Shown: positions 40,645 through 50,314, counted from the stretch's first letter. The stretch is 64,000 bases of DNA from Pseudomonadota bacterium (GCA_026388275.1 JAPLKB010000058.1:62676-126675), one strand, 5' to 3'. The notes: generated by a model from the sequence alone, not told the origin. Made by a program: numbers and translations.

Positions 40645-42585
40645 ATGATGAATATTAGCCCAGATATTAATAAAAAATATAATCTTTTATTTATTTTTAT
40701 TATCTTAATAGCAGGAGCTATTGCCTATTCCAATTCTTTTGACTGCTCGTTTCATTTTGATGACGAAAGGGTTTTAGACAGCAGTATTAAGACATATTCC
40801 ACGAGCATCAATGAAGTGATTCGTATCAACCCCACCCGCCCAATAGGTATGCTCACATTTGCCATTAACTACAATATCCACAGATTTGATGTCCGTGGAT
40901 ACCATCTGGTCAATCTGATAATTCACCTGATAAACGCACTTTTAGTCTGGCAGCTGACCTCTATTACCTTTTCCACTCCGGTCATGAAAGATGCGCCAAT
41001 CAGCAGAAACAAGACCATAATTGCCTTTTTGACCGGTTTACTTTTTGTAACCCATCCGCTGGCCACGCAGTCGGTTACATACATATCTCAACGTTTCACC
41101 TCGCTGGCAACATTATTTTACTTTTTATCTTTGATTTTATTTATCAGGGGAAGGCTCCGGCAGGGGAATAAGGGGATCGCTCTGTTTTTATTCGGTTCTT
41201 CACTTTTATCCGCTGTTTGCGGCATACTGACCAAAGAGATTGTCTTTACTCTGCCTTTTGCTGTTATTTTGTATGATTACTGTTTTTTTAAAACCTTTCC
41301 ATGGAAGTTGGAAGCTAACGATAAAATCCTCTTCTTTTCTTTTATTATTCTGGTAATCTTTATCTTCTTTTTGTTCAGGCATTTTTCGCTGAAAATATTC
41401 GATATTGTCCCGCCTGATCATGGATATTCATATGCCATATCAATGAAAGAATATTTTCTTACACAGTTCAGAGTAATCCTGACCTATATACGGCTTTTCC
41501 TTCTGCCTGTTAATCAGAATCTGGATTATAATTATCCGGTATCTGCCGGTTTTTTTCAGTTAAAGACTTTTTTCAGTTTTTTGGTATTGCTGGGAATTTT
41601 ATCTGCCGGTGTTTTGCTATTTAAAAGATACAGATTGATTTCTTTCGGGATATTCTGGTTTTTCCTGACTTTGTCCGTGGAATCAAGTATTATTCCGATT
41701 TCTCAGGATGTGATTTTTGAGCACCGCACCTATCTTTCGGGATTTGGTTTTTTTCTTGTCCTGACTGGAGTGTCATTTTATTTTATCAGAGAAAAACATC
41801 TTGGAATTGTCTTGATTCTTATCCTGATGATTGCCGTTCAATACACGGCACTGACATACCAGCGCAACAAAATATGGAAGGATGATTACACGCTGTGGGG
41901 TGATTGCATTAAAAAATCACCGGATAAGGCAAGGGTGAATCACAGTTTTGGTATTGCTCTGTCTCATATTAAAGGAAATGCCCGGGAAGCTATTTATTAT
42001 CATAACAAGTCCATCAGTCTGAGTAAGAATTATGCCGAACCTTATGACGGCAGGGGTTTTGCTTATTATATGCTTGGTCAGTATCAGCGTGCTGTTGAGG
42101 ATTACAATGAGGCCATTCGATTGAAGCCGCATATGGCTGAACTTTACAACAACAGGAGCTTTAGTTACTTAGCGCTTGGTCAGTATCAGCGTGCTGTTGA
42201 GGACTACAATAAAGCCATTCGATTGAAGCCGCATATGGTCGAACCCTACAACAACAGGGGCTTTGTTTACTACATTCTTGGTCAGTATCAGCGTGCCATT
42301 GAGGACTACAATAAAGCCATTTCTCTGAGACCGGATTATGCCGATTACTACAACAACAGGGGAAATACTTACGCTGAAATAGGACAGTATCAACATGCGT
42401 TTGAAGACTTTAATAAAGCCATACACCTGAGACCGGACTATGCCGGAGCCTACTACGATAACAGAGGAATGACCTATTTTAAACAAGGCAATAAGGAGCT
42501 TGGCTGTCGCGATGCACGAAAAGCATGCGAATTAGGAAATTGTAAAGCATTGGAAGTCGCTAAAGGCAAGGGAGACTGCCAATAA
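40645..42585 (+). CDS. TMTC-like membrane protein with C-terminal TPR repeats
   Basis: Protein of 646 aa. About ten hydrophobic helices fill residues 10-405, with F-H-F-D-D-E-R-V-L near 36-44 in the first outer loop, the GT-C acidic motif. R-P-I-G-M-L-T-F-A-I-N-Y and G-Y-H-L-V-N-L-I-I-H are typical of TPR-containing TMTC/PMT relatives. The tail (about 430-620) holds at least five 34-residue TPRs; three share nearly the same G-Q-Y-Q-R-A-V-E-D-Y-N-x-A-I text. Likely a glycosyltransferase or glycan-export accessory. Confidence 0.78.
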   Translation: MMNISPDINKKYNLLFIFIILIAGAIAYSNSFDCSFHFDDERVLDSSIKTYSTSINEVIRINPTRPIGMLTFAINYNIHRFDVRGYHLVNLIIHLINALLVWQLTSITFSTPVMKDAPISRNKTIIAFLTGLLFVTHPLATQSVTYISQRFTSLATLFYFLSLILFIRGRLRQGNKGIALFLFGSSLLSAVCGILTKEIVFTLPFAVILYDYCFFKTFPWKLEANDKILFFSFIILVIFIFFLFRHFSLKIFDIVPPDHGYSYAISMKEYFLTQFRVILTYIRLFLLPVNQNLDYNYPVSAGFFQLKTFFSFLVLLGILSAGVLLFKRYRLISFGIFWFFLTLSVESSIIPISQDVIFEHRTYLSGFGFFLVLTGVSFYFIREKHLGIVLILILMIAVQYTALTYQRNKIWKDDYTLWGDCIKKSPDKARVNHSFGIALSHIKGNAREAIYYHNKSISLSKNYAEPYDGRGFAYYMLGQYQRAVEDYNEAIRLKPHMAELYNNRSFSYLALGQYQRAVEDYNKAIRLKPHMVEPYNNRGFVYYILGQYQRAIEDYNKAISLRPDYADYYNNRGNTYAEIGQYQHAFEDFNKAIHLRPDYAGAYYDNRGMTYFKQGNKELGCRDARKACELGNCKALEVAKGKGDCQ

Positions 42586-42629
42586 ATAAAAACCTGGCGG
42601 GGCAAAAGGGTATGTGTAATAAAACTTCC

Positions 42630-42658
42630 TTGACAAAAAACTGACCGATACATAAGAT
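42630..42658 (+). promoter_or_regulatory. Promoter of the flavin reductase gene
   Basis: TTGACA (42630-42635) and TAAGAT (42653-42658) are separated by exactly 17 bases, about 40 bases before ATG 42699, which has AGGAGG upstream. Confidence 0.6.
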
Positions 42659-42698
42659 TTAAACGAATAAATTCAAATAATTCATAAAGGAGGATATT

Positions 42699-43271
42699 AT
42701 GGCAAAAATTGAATTAGGCAGCGACCGCTTACTTTTATCCTACCCGATGCCCTGTGCAATTGTTGGAGCAAAAGTTGAAGAAAAAGTAAATTATATTACG
42801 ATAGCCTGGTTAAGTATGGTAAATCCTGCGCCGCCATATCTGGCCCTTGCAATGAATAAGAACCATTATACAAATACCGGGATAAAAGCCAACGGGACCT
42901 TCAGCGTCAATATTCCATCTTCTGATCTGGTTGAGAAGACTGATTATTGCGGTATTGTTTCGGGCCGGAAGTTCGACAAGTCCGTTGTCTTCGAGACATT
43001 CTACGGCAAACTTGAAACAGCGCCGATGATCAGGGAATGCCCCTTTAACGTCGAATGCAGGCTGGTGCAGACAGTTAATCTGCCTGCCGAAGATCTTTTC
43101 ATCGGAGAAATTGTCGCAGCCTATTGCGATGATAAATGCCTCACCGAAGGCGTACCTGATTTGAGCAAAATAAACCCCTTTGTTCTTATCATGTCAGAAA
43201 GGAAGTACCGGGGACTCGGGCAGGATGTGGGTGCGGCCTGGGAGATGGGAAGGAAACTGATAAATAAATAG
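42699..43271 (+). CDS. Flavin reductase domain protein
   Basis: Protein of 190 aa of the FMN-binding split-barrel flavin reductase family: P-C-A-I-V-G-A-K-V near 18, N-Y-I-T-I-A-W-L-S-M-V-N-P-A-P-P near 31 and the middle F-S-V-N-I-P-S motif. Such proteins bind FMN and in anaerobes act as ferric/flavin reductases or High-potential electron carriers. Good ribosome binding site and promoter of its own, so it is likely transcribed alone or with the following remnant. Confidence 0.85.
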   Translation: MAKIELGSDRLLLSYPMPCAIVGAKVEEKVNYITIAWLSMVNPAPPYLALAMNKNHYTNTGIKANGTFSVNIPSSDLVEKTDYCGIVSGRKFDKSVVFETFYGKLETAPMIRECPFNVECRLVQTVNLPAEDLFIGEIVAAYCDDKCLTEGVPDLSKINPFVLIMSERKYRGLGQDVGAAWEMGRKLINK

Positions 43272-43326
43272 ATTTTCAAGGAAAAATCACAGGCAATGAA
43301 CAAATGGTGCATCCGGGGAGACAACA

Positions 43327-43500
43327 ATGAAACTGAAAAAAGACGACAAAGCACCATCCTTTGAATTATACGACCAGGATAACAGAATAGTAAAACTTAT
43401 TGATTTCGAGGGGCATAAATTGCTTCTTTATTTTTATCCGAAGGCCCTCACATTTTTAACAGGTAGTTATGGCAGACAGATCAATATTAGGAATCAATAA
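43327..43500 (+). pseudogene. Truncated peroxiredoxin (Bcp-like)
   Basis: A 57-codon frame starts MKLKKDDKAPSFELYDQDNR and reaches L-L-L-Y-F-Y-P-K-A, the segment just before the peroxidatic Cys in Bcp-type peroxiredoxins, then departs into unrelated sequence. The catalytic Cys is missing. The 3' end overlaps the start of the ABC ATPase gene by 32 bp, so a deletion or recombination has joined them. Confidence 0.7.
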
Positions 43501-44221
43501 TCTCACCAAGCATTACGGTGCAATTAAAGCCGTTGATGACGTTTCCCTTGAGGTCAACCCCGGTGAAATAGTCGGCCTTCTGGGTCCCAACGGGGCAGGG
43601 AAGACCACAATCATCAACATGATTCTTGGCATTCTCAAGCCCACGAGCGGATCTGTAGTGATATTGGGAAAGGATATTAAAAATCACCGGTCTGAAGTAA
43701 GCTCAAAAATGAATTTTGCCGCTGTTTATGCGCACCTGCCTGCAAATCTCACTGTTCGACAAAACCTTCTTGTCTTTGGCATGTTATATGGACAAAAAAA
43801 CCTGAAAGAAAAAATATCGCTTTTTTTACAGGACTTCGGTCTGCAGAAATTTGCCGATACTAAAGCAGGACTGCTCTCTTCGGGAGAGACCAGCCTTCTA
43901 AGTCTTGCCAAAGCTGTTATTAACAATCCCAGTCTGCTTTTACTCGACGAACCCACGGCTTCACTTGACCCGAGCATAGCCCGTGTTATTCGTGAAAAGA
44001 CAAAATCTTATGCAGTCAGTACCGGCGCAGCAATACTCTGGACATCACATAATATGAGCGAAATTGAGGCTGTCTGCGACAGAGTCCTTTTTCTCTCGCA
44101 CGGCAAAATCCTTCTCAGCGGCAATCCAACAACCCTTCCTGAACAATACGGAAAGAAAAACCTGGAAGAACTTTTTATTGCCGTTGCCCGCGAGCCTCTA
44201 CGTCTGGAACAAACTTTATGA
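43469..44221 (+). CDS. ABC transporter ATPase
   Basis: Protein of 250 aa. Walker A G-P-N-G-A-G-K-T near 39-46, a variant signature L-S-S-G-E in place of LSGGQ, and Walker B L-L-L-L-D-E-P-T-A-S-L-D. N-terminal order and length fit CcmA/NodI-type ATPases for drug, lipid or multidrug export. It overlaps the permease gene (ATGA). Substrate unknown. Confidence 0.87.
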   Translation: MADRSILGINNLTKHYGAIKAVDDVSLEVNPGEIVGLLGPNGAGKTTIINMILGILKPTSGSVVILGKDIKNHRSEVSSKMNFAAVYAHLPANLTVRQNLLVFGMLYGQKNLKEKISLFLQDFGLQKFADTKAGLLSSGETSLLSLAKAVINNPSLLLLDEPTASLDPSIARVIREKTKSYAVSTGAAILWTSHNMSEIEAVCDRVLFLSHGKILLSGNPTTLPEQYGKKNLEELFIAVAREPLRLEQTL

Positions 44222-45027
44222 ACCTTGCAAGAATCAAGGCCATTTTTCTCAGACAGTTGTTTCTGTTCAAAAGCAATCCAACAAGACTGGCCGGAATTTT
44301 TCTGTGGCTTGTCATCGATATTGTACAGTGGGGTTTCATAAGCAAATACCTCGGCTCTTTAGGAAAAGACACCTTCAGTTTTATTACCGTAATTCTCGGT
44401 GCAATAATCCTTTGGGAGTTTGCAACACGTATTCAGCAGGGGATTATGATGGCTTTTTTGGAAGACATCTGGACGCAGAATTTTTTGAATTTTTTTGCTT
44501 CACCTCTTACAATACTGGAATATCTCGGCGGACTGGTTTTGACAAGCATAACAACCGGTATGGCCGGTTTCGGCACCATAGCTTGTATTGCAGGTATGTT
44601 TTTCGGTTATAATGTACTGAAGATTGGCCTGCTGTTATTGCCTTTTATGCTTATACTACTTATATTTGCCGTTGCCATGGGGGTTTTTGTATCTGCCATG
44701 ATTTTCCGTCTCGGTCCTTCCGCGGAATGGCTTGGCTGGCCTATACCACTCATTATTTCAATTTTTGCAGGGGTTTATTATCCTGTCTCAACCCTTCCTG
44801 AGTCTATAAGAGGTATTGCAAGAATAATCCCGCCGGCATATGTTTTTGAAAGCTTGAGGAGAGTGCTCTACCCGGGTGTTTTGGGAGACAAGTTTATGCC
44901 GGATCTTCTTGTTGGTACTGTACTTGCGTTATTATACCTTGTTGCAGCATCCTTCTATTTTGTCAAAGTATACCAAAGGAACCTGATTACCGGAAGTATC
45001 GCCCGCTTTAATGCCGAATCACTTTAG
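44218..45027 (+). CDS. ABC-2 type transporter permease
   Basis: Protein of 269 aa with six hydrophobic segments from about residue 27 onward and the ABC-2 pattern F-A-G-V-Y-Y-P-V-S-T-L-P near 182. Its start overlaps the ATPase stop. The two form an export pair; nothing nearby identifies the cargo. Confidence 0.85.
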   Translation: MNLARIKAIFLRQLFLFKSNPTRLAGIFLWLVIDIVQWGFISKYLGSLGKDTFSFITVILGAIILWEFATRIQQGIMMAFLEDIWTQNFLNFFASPLTILEYLGGLVLTSITTGMAGFGTIACIAGMFFGYNVLKIGLLLLPFMLILLIFAVAMGVFVSAMIFRLGPSAEWLGWPIPLIISIFAGVYYPVSTLPESIRGIARIIPPAYVFESLRRVLYPGVLGDKFMPDLLVGTVLALLYLVAASFYFVKVYQRNLITGSIARFNAESL

Positions 45028-45066
45028 AATGATTTTAACTACCTGTCAACCATTCAACTAATTTGA

Positions 45067-45096
45067 TTGACAGCGATATCGTGAATATTGTAAATA
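45067..45096 (+). promoter_or_regulatory. Possible promoter of the aminotransferase gene
   Basis: TTGACA (45067-45072) and TAAATA (45091-45096) with an 18-base spacer, about 77 bases before ATG 45173. The -10 is imperfect. Confidence 0.35.
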
Positions 45097-45172
45097 GTAT
45101 CGTTCTGCCCTTGGTCAGAAAGAAGTAACACAACGATGATAGATATATAAATGAATCAAAGGAGGCTTCAAT

Positions 45173-46363
45173 ATGTTATCAAAAAGAGCAGAAATGTTGA
45201 AACCATCACCGACATTGGCAATTACCGCAAAGGAAAAGGCTCTCAAAGCAGAGGGTCTGGATATTGCCGGGTTCGGGGCAGGAGAACCGGATTTTGATAC
45301 TCCGGACCATATAAAACAGGCGGGGATAAAGGCTATTAATGATAATTTCACGAGATATACCCCTGCAACCGGAATTGATCCATTGAAGGACGCTGTCATT
45401 GAAAAATTTAAAAGAGATAATGATCTTGTATATAAACGGGATGAGGTCATAATATCCTGCGGCGGCAAACATACCCTGTACAATCTTTTTCAGACAATAT
45501 TTCAGGAAGGCGACGAAGTGCTGATACCTGTTCCTTACTGGGTTTCATACCCTCCTATGGTTGAGCTTGCAGGGGCAAAGCCGGTGTTTGTAGAAACATA
45601 TGAGAATGAAGATTATCAACTTACAGATGAGATGCTGAAGAAATATATAAATAAAAATACAAAAGGGATAGTCCTTAATTATCCTTCAAACCCTGTCGGT
45701 TCAATCTTTTATCGAGAAAATTTGGAAAAGATCGGGAAACTGGCAGTTGAAAATGACTTTTATATTATCTCCGATGAGATTTATGAAAAGCTTGCCTATG
45801 ATGAATATGTCCACATGAGCATTGCATCGATGGATCCTTCTTTTAAAGAAAAAACCATCATCTGCCACGGCGTTTCAAAAACATATGCAATGACGGGGTG
45901 GAGAATCGGTTTTGCTGCCGGTCCGGCGCCAGTCATAAAGGCAATGGGCAATATCCAGAGCCAGAGCACGTCCAATCCCACATCAATTGCGCAGGTTGCC
46001 GCAGTTGCAGCCTTGAACGGTCCGCAGGATAGTATTGCCTTAATGGTAAAAGAGTTTAAAAAAAGACGGGACTATCTTGTGAATGAATTGAGAGGCATAG
46101 ACGGAGTGACCTGCTACAGCCCAGGCGGTGCCTTTTATGTATTCCCCAATTTTAATACCATACTCGGTAAAAATTATAAGGGCAAGGTAATCGAAAACTC
46201 TTCGGTATGGACAGAAGTGCTGCTCGAAGGATTTCACACGGCAGTGGTGCCGGGAGTCGAATTCGGTAAAGAGGGCTATATAAGGCTGTCCTTTGCAACA
46301 TCCATGGAAGTTATCCAAAAAGGAGTAGAGAGAATAAAACATGCAGTTTCATTGCTTAAATAG
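45173..46363 (+). CDS. Class I/II aspartate-type aminotransferase
   Basis: Protein of 396 aa, normal length. Key positions: G-A-G-E-P-D-F-D-T-P near 38, S-D-E-I-Y-E near 200 and the PLP lysine in S-K-T-Y-A-M-T-G-W-R-I-G near 235. Typical of the aspartate/2-oxoglutarate group (AspC/AspB family). AGGAGG lies 7 bases before ATG 45173. It stands alone with its own terminator downstream. Confidence 0.92.
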   Translation: MLSKRAEMLKPSPTLAITAKEKALKAEGLDIAGFGAGEPDFDTPDHIKQAGIKAINDNFTRYTPATGIDPLKDAVIEKFKRDNDLVYKRDEVIISCGGKHTLYNLFQTIFQEGDEVLIPVPYWVSYPPMVELAGAKPVFVETYENEDYQLTDEMLKKYINKNTKGIVLNYPSNPVGSIFYRENLEKIGKLAVENDFYIISDEIYEKLAYDEYVHMSIASMDPSFKEKTIICHGVSKTYAMTGWRIGFAAGPAPVIKAMGNIQSQSTSNPTSIAQVAAVAALNGPQDSIALMVKEFKKRRDYLVNELRGIDGVTCYSPGGAFYVFPNFNTILGKNYKGKVIENSSVWTEVLLEGFHTAVVPGVEFGKEGYIRLSFATSMEVIQKGVERIKHAVSLLK

Positions 46364-46430
46364 TGGTAAGTGAAGCTATTAAGCTATTATATTAGATATA
46401 TATAACAAAATATTAAAGTAATATCTTAAT

Positions 46431-46483
46431 AAAAAACCATATCCTATTGATACTAAAGTAAATATAGATATGGTTTTTTATTT
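46431..46483. terminator. Bidirectional terminator between convergent genes
   Basis: AAAAAACCATATC (46431-46443) pairs with GATATGGTTTTTT (46467-46479) around a 23-base loop, with T runs on both strands. It serves the aminotransferase gene and the convergent methyltransferase gene. Confidence 0.85.
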
Positions 46484-46493
46484 ATGATGTGTT

Positions 46494-47375
46494 TTAAAGC
46501 TCTAACCACGAATCAGAATACAGAGTCTGACCGAGAAGTACTCTTGTGGTTTTCACGTAATTCATCTCTTCTTTTGAAAACTTTGAAATATCAATTTCCT
46601 CCCCGTCCATTACTTTGTGCACAAGTGCTTCGAGTTCAGGCCTTTTACCTTTTACGATAGCCCTCAGTTCCGTATCAAAGGCATCGACGATTGCCGAATA
46701 AATACCGTATCGCTTTATCATAATGAGATAAGTTCTGTTGAGAATCCCCCTGAGGTTGTTGGGCGTCCCGTTTGATACATTAGAAAGTCCGCAGGTTGAC
46801 TTGGAAGAAGGCGAAAGGTCGGGGAGCATCATGACAAATTCAGTGCAGCCCTGTAGCTGAGCCTGCTGAGTGTTGATAGGCAGTACAATAGGGTCGAACC
46901 ATATATCTTCTTCTTTTAAGTCGTACCCTGCTGCTTCTGCCATAATCTGAGCGGCAAGTAACCCTCTTTCATTTGAATCCCTTGGAATACCTTCCGGTCC
47001 GAGGGTGAGCCCGATAAAATAAGCGCCGTATTGTTTTGCCAGGGGCATAAGGGCTGCCATTCTTTCGGGCCGTGCGGAAATAGAGTTAATTAATGCCTTA
47101 CCCTTGTGTGCCCGCAACCCGGCCTCTATGGCTTCTATATTCATAGTGTCCAGAGAAAGAGGGATGTCAGTTACCTCCTGCACTGTTTTTACAACCCACT
47201 CCATAAGTTCAGGCCCTTCTTTACGGGCAGGCCCGAGATTTATGTCTATCAAATCCATACCGGCCTCAGTTTGAGCTTTTGCCATGGCCCTGATGGGTAC
47301 AGGGTCTCTTTGCTTCAGAGCTTCCCCGATTTTTTTAGACATGACATTAAGGTTTTCCCCTATAAGTTTCATCAT
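46494..47375 (-). CDS. Pterin-binding methyltetrahydrofolate methyltransferase, AcsE-like
   Basis: Protein of 293 aa with the pterin-binding TIM-barrel fold: L-I-G-E-N-L-N near the start, D-L-I-D-I-N-L-G-P near 43, P-L-S-L-D-T-M-N near 73 and N-S-I-S-A near 95. Members move methyl between tetrahydrofolate and a corrinoid protein. The C-terminal 60 residues extend past the usual end. Second ATG 47372 has the better-spaced GAGGAG. It lies next to the corrinoid gene set but on its own transcript. Confidence 0.85.
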   Translation of the reverse strand: MMKLIGENLNVMSKKIGEALKQRDPVPIRAMAKAQTEAGMDLIDINLGPARKEGPELMEWVVKTVQEVTDIPLSLDTMNIEAIEAGLRAHKGKALINSISARPERMAALMPLAKQYGAYFIGLTLGPEGIPRDSNERGLLAAQIMAEAAGYDLKEEDIWFDPIVLPINTQQAQLQGCTEFVMMLPDLSPSSKSTCGLSNVSNGTPNNLRGILNRTYLIMIKRYGIYSAIVDAFDTELRAIVKGKRPELEALVHKVMDGEEIDISKFSKEEMNYVKTTRVLLGQTLYSDSWLEL

Positions 47376-47731
47376 TATCTCCTCTTTCTAATTTGGTCCA
47401 ATGCACTATGCAAGATCTATGGTAACATATAATATATAAAAGCGTGTCGAGACGCAACATTTTGTATTTCTGTAAATGAGACTCCATCATGTGGCAAGGA
47501 TGTTGCATTTTAGTAAAGTTACGATGACATCTTCTTCTGAAGCTTAAGAAACTTCAAAAACAACAGGTAAAGGTTATAAGACATTGAAATTATGGATTGT
47601 GTTATAAGTATTTTAAAGGAACTATTGAATTAATCCGGGATAGAACTTATTCTTCAAGTGGCGGGTCATGTCTTATTGACCCTTGAGAATCAGGATGTTA
47701 GACTGAATGGATATGCTAAAGGCGGTAATAG
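47376..47731. promoter_or_regulatory. Divergent intergenic region with a hairpin before the activator gene
   Basis: About 356 bases between the AcsE-like gene and the activator gene. It contains GGGTCA...TGACCC (47663-47682) with TCAAG/TTGA outside, about 50 bases before ATG 47732. No cobalamin riboswitch consensus was seen. Promoters in both directions are expected but not clearly resolved. Confidence 0.4.
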
Positions 47732-49606
47732 ATGCAAGTTGATTTTGAACCCATTGGAAAGCGTGTGATATGCGAAGGTGGAACGACGCTGCTCGAGGCG
47801 GCACAGAAGGCAGGTGTGATGCTGACGGCAATATGCGGCGGCGAAGGTTCCTGCGGAAGGTGTATTGTGCGAGTAATGGAGGGGGATGTCTCGCCCCCGA
47901 CAGTCAGCGAAAAGTTGTTATTGGGCGACGATTCAACTCTTGATCTGCGACTGGCCTGTCAGACCAGAATCGTAGGCGATGTGCGTGTCCATGTCCCACC
48001 GGACTCCCTGGTATCGGCACAGCGCATTCAGACTGAAGGACAGATGCCTGTTATTGAAATGCATCCGGCCGTGCGTGCCATTGATGTTTGTATCGAGACG
48101 CCCTCCATGTCTGATCCACGTTCTGATGCAAGACGATTGGTGGACGCATTGGAATGTCATATATCCGGGGCTGATGATAATCGCATGTGCATTGATATAC
48201 AGGCGATGCGTGATATGCCTGTAGATTTACGCGCATGGAATTGGCAGGCCTGTGCATTTGTGCGAGACCCCGAAAGCCCTAAGATCGCTGTTGACCCGGC
48301 TGACAGGTGTAATAACGACAACCCCGCAGGCACGAAGCTGCTGCCTGAGGTAATCGCCTTGCGTCCTGCCGGCACAGTACCCCTGGGACTGGCAGTTGAC
48401 ATCGGAACGACCAAGATTGCTGCGTACCTTGTTGACTTGGTAAGCGGGGACATACTGGCGTCAATGGGGGCAATGAACCCGCAGATTGCCTATGGTGAAG
48501 ACGTGATAGCTCGTATTAATCATGCAGTCAGTAAACAAGATGGAGCACGGCAACTGGCTGAAGCTGTTGTTGAAGCAATAAACGGCCTGTCGGATGATCT
48601 CTGTGCACATGCCGGACGTAACGCGGCAGATATTGCAGACGCGGTTTTTGTCGGCAACACAGCAATGCACCACATATTTCTGGGCTTACCTGTCAGGCAG
48701 CTGGGGCTGGCTCCGTATGTTCCAGCATGCACTGACCCCATCGATGTTAAGGCACGGGAAGTTGGACTTAAATTTGCCTCAGGCGCCTATATTCATTTAC
48801 TGCCCAACATTGCCGGGTTTGTGGGTGCGGACCATGTTGCAATGCTGCTTGCAACAGAACTGGCAGAACATGACGGCGTCGTGTTGGGTATAGACATCGG
48901 CACCAACACTGAAATCAGCTTGCGTGCCCGTGGACGACATTTAACATGTTCAACGGCATCCGGTCCGGCTTTTGAAGGTGCGCACATCCGCCATGGTATG
49001 CGTGCCGCACCAGGAGCTATTGAAAAAGTAATGATCCGTGATGGACATGTGTACTTCAGAACTGTTGACAATGCGCCGCCTGTTGGATTGTGTGGCTCAG
49101 GTATCCTTGACGTAATGGCGCAATTATTGCGTGCAGGCATACTTGATAAGCGCGGCGGCATGAAAGATCATCCTCTTGTCAGACGTGGAAATGCCGGTGC
49201 TGAGTTTATCGTTGTATCTGGTGAAGAAAATAATGGAAGCGAAATTAGCTTCAGCCGTTCAGATGTTACAGAGATTCAATTAGTCAAAGCAGCGATTCGT
49301 GCAGGAATTCACATCCTGTTAAATCATGCTGATGTTTCTGAAGCAGACATTGACGAGGTAATTATTGCCGGGGCCTTCGGGACATATCTTGATGTGCAGA
49401 GCGGCATTGACATAGGCATGTTCCCTTCTGTAGATCGTTATCGTTTTCGGCAGGTGGGCAATGCTGCAGGTGCAGGCGCATGTATGGCCCTTCTTTCGGT
49501 TGTAGAGCGCGAACATGCAGCACGGATAGCGAAGCAGATCGAATATGTTGAATTAAGCTCTGAAAAAGGATTTCAGTCTGAATTTACGCGTGCATTGTTT
49601 TTTTAA
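47732..49606 (+). CDS. Corrinoid activating protein, RACo/RamA type (DUF4445)
   Basis: Protein of 624 aa. The N-terminal 2Fe-2S ferredoxin domain has Cys35, Cys41, Cys44 and Cys76. The following middle and C-terminal domains (from about 215: L-G-L-A-V-D-I-G-T-T-K-I-A, then V-F-V-G-N-T-A-M-H and V-L-G-I-D-I-G-T-N-T-E) form the ASKHA ATPase-like fold of reductive activators. It uses ATP and low-potential electrons to return Co(II) corrinoid proteins to Co(I). It faces the corrinoid cluster and very likely serves it. Confidence 0.92.
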   Translation: MQVDFEPIGKRVICEGGTTLLEAAQKAGVMLTAICGGEGSCGRCIVRVMEGDVSPPTVSEKLLLGDDSTLDLRLACQTRIVGDVRVHVPPDSLVSAQRIQTEGQMPVIEMHPAVRAIDVCIETPSMSDPRSDARRLVDALECHISGADDNRMCIDIQAMRDMPVDLRAWNWQACAFVRDPESPKIAVDPADRCNNDNPAGTKLLPEVIALRPAGTVPLGLAVDIGTTKIAAYLVDLVSGDILASMGAMNPQIAYGEDVIARINHAVSKQDGARQLAEAVVEAINGLSDDLCAHAGRNAADIADAVFVGNTAMHHIFLGLPVRQLGLAPYVPACTDPIDVKAREVGLKFASGAYIHLLPNIAGFVGADHVAMLLATELAEHDGVVLGIDIGTNTEISLRARGRHLTCSTASGPAFEGAHIRHGMRAAPGAIEKVMIRDGHVYFRTVDNAPPVGLCGSGILDVMAQLLRAGILDKRGGMKDHPLVRRGNAGAEFIVVSGEENNGSEISFSRSDVTEIQLVKAAIRAGIHILLNHADVSEADIDEVIIAGAFGTYLDVQSGIDIGMFPSVDRYRFRQVGNAAGAGACMALLSVVEREHAARIAKQIEYVELSSEKGFQSEFTRALFF

Positions 49607-49612
49607 ACGCAG

Positions 49613-50314
49613 CTAAGAATTGGGAAAAAAGTCTTCGAACCTTATGGATTGACCCGGCTTGACAACAATGAACTCATCATCCCAGGGTCCGTTAAGTATT
49701 TTATTTACCATGATTGTCGATCCTTCGATCTCTTCGTACCTCAATCCGAATCGCTGAGCGGTGTTGCGCGCATATTCCCGATAAGATTCCATAGAATGCT
49801 GTCCTGTATTAATGAGTGCGAGACGCTTATAGTTGTTTAGCATAAGATGCATTATCCGATCAGCGTGTTTTTGGCCACGGCTTGCCACCATGCGTTCATA
49901 CTCGGAGAAGGGGCTCTCGCCCACCTCAATCCAGCCTTTAGTAAGGTAATATGTTCCCGGCTCAGACCTGGACTGCTGGTGGTAGGCTGAGCATGAGCCA
50001 AGAAAAATAGCAATGCAGTCATCTACACGCGGCACAACCAGCGTACAGTTTTTTGAGTGTAATCCAATTACACCCTGTGAACAAAGTCCATAGCCCAGGA
50101 TAATAGTATCGAACTGGCCTTCTGATTCATTAATGGTATCCTGAAGTGCCTGGCGAAGTTTGGAGGGATTTACATGGAGGCCGAAATCAAGAATCCTGTA
50201 TTCCACATCAGGCGGCAACAGAGGTAACATCTCTTCAATAACAGTGGCACAGGCTATGACTAACTTTCTTGTTTTGGTTATTGCAAATTTGTTTTCTGTA
50301 CAATGCGCTGACAA
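49613..50314 (-). CDS. DUF1638 protein of the corrinoid cluster
   Basis: Protein of 233 aa. Family pattern: L-V-I-A-C-A-T-V near residue 18, G-Y-G-L-C-S-Q-G-V-I-G-L near 74, and C-I-A-I-F-L-G-S near 99. DUF1638 genes often accompany corrinoid methyltransferases, but their function is unknown. The start overlaps the corrinoid protein gene by 37 bp; internal alternatives cannot be ruled out. Convergent with the activator gene. Confidence 0.82.
   Translation of the reverse strand: MSAHCTENKFAITKTRKLVIACATVIEEMLPLLPPDVEYRILDFGLHVNPSKLRQALQDTINESEGQFDTIILGYGLCSQGVIGLHSKNCTLVVPRVDDCIAIFLGSCSAYHQQSRSEPGTYYLTKGWIEVGESPFSEYERMVASRGQKHADRIMHLMLNNYKRLALINTGQHSMESYREYARNTAQRFGLRYEEIEGSTIMVNKILNGPWDDEFIVVKPGQSIRFEDFFPNS

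Noticed and set aside
41917-42486. Minus-strand frames of 71 and 105 codons opposite the TPR region
   Set aside because: They repeat with the same period as the TPR units and are shadows of them.
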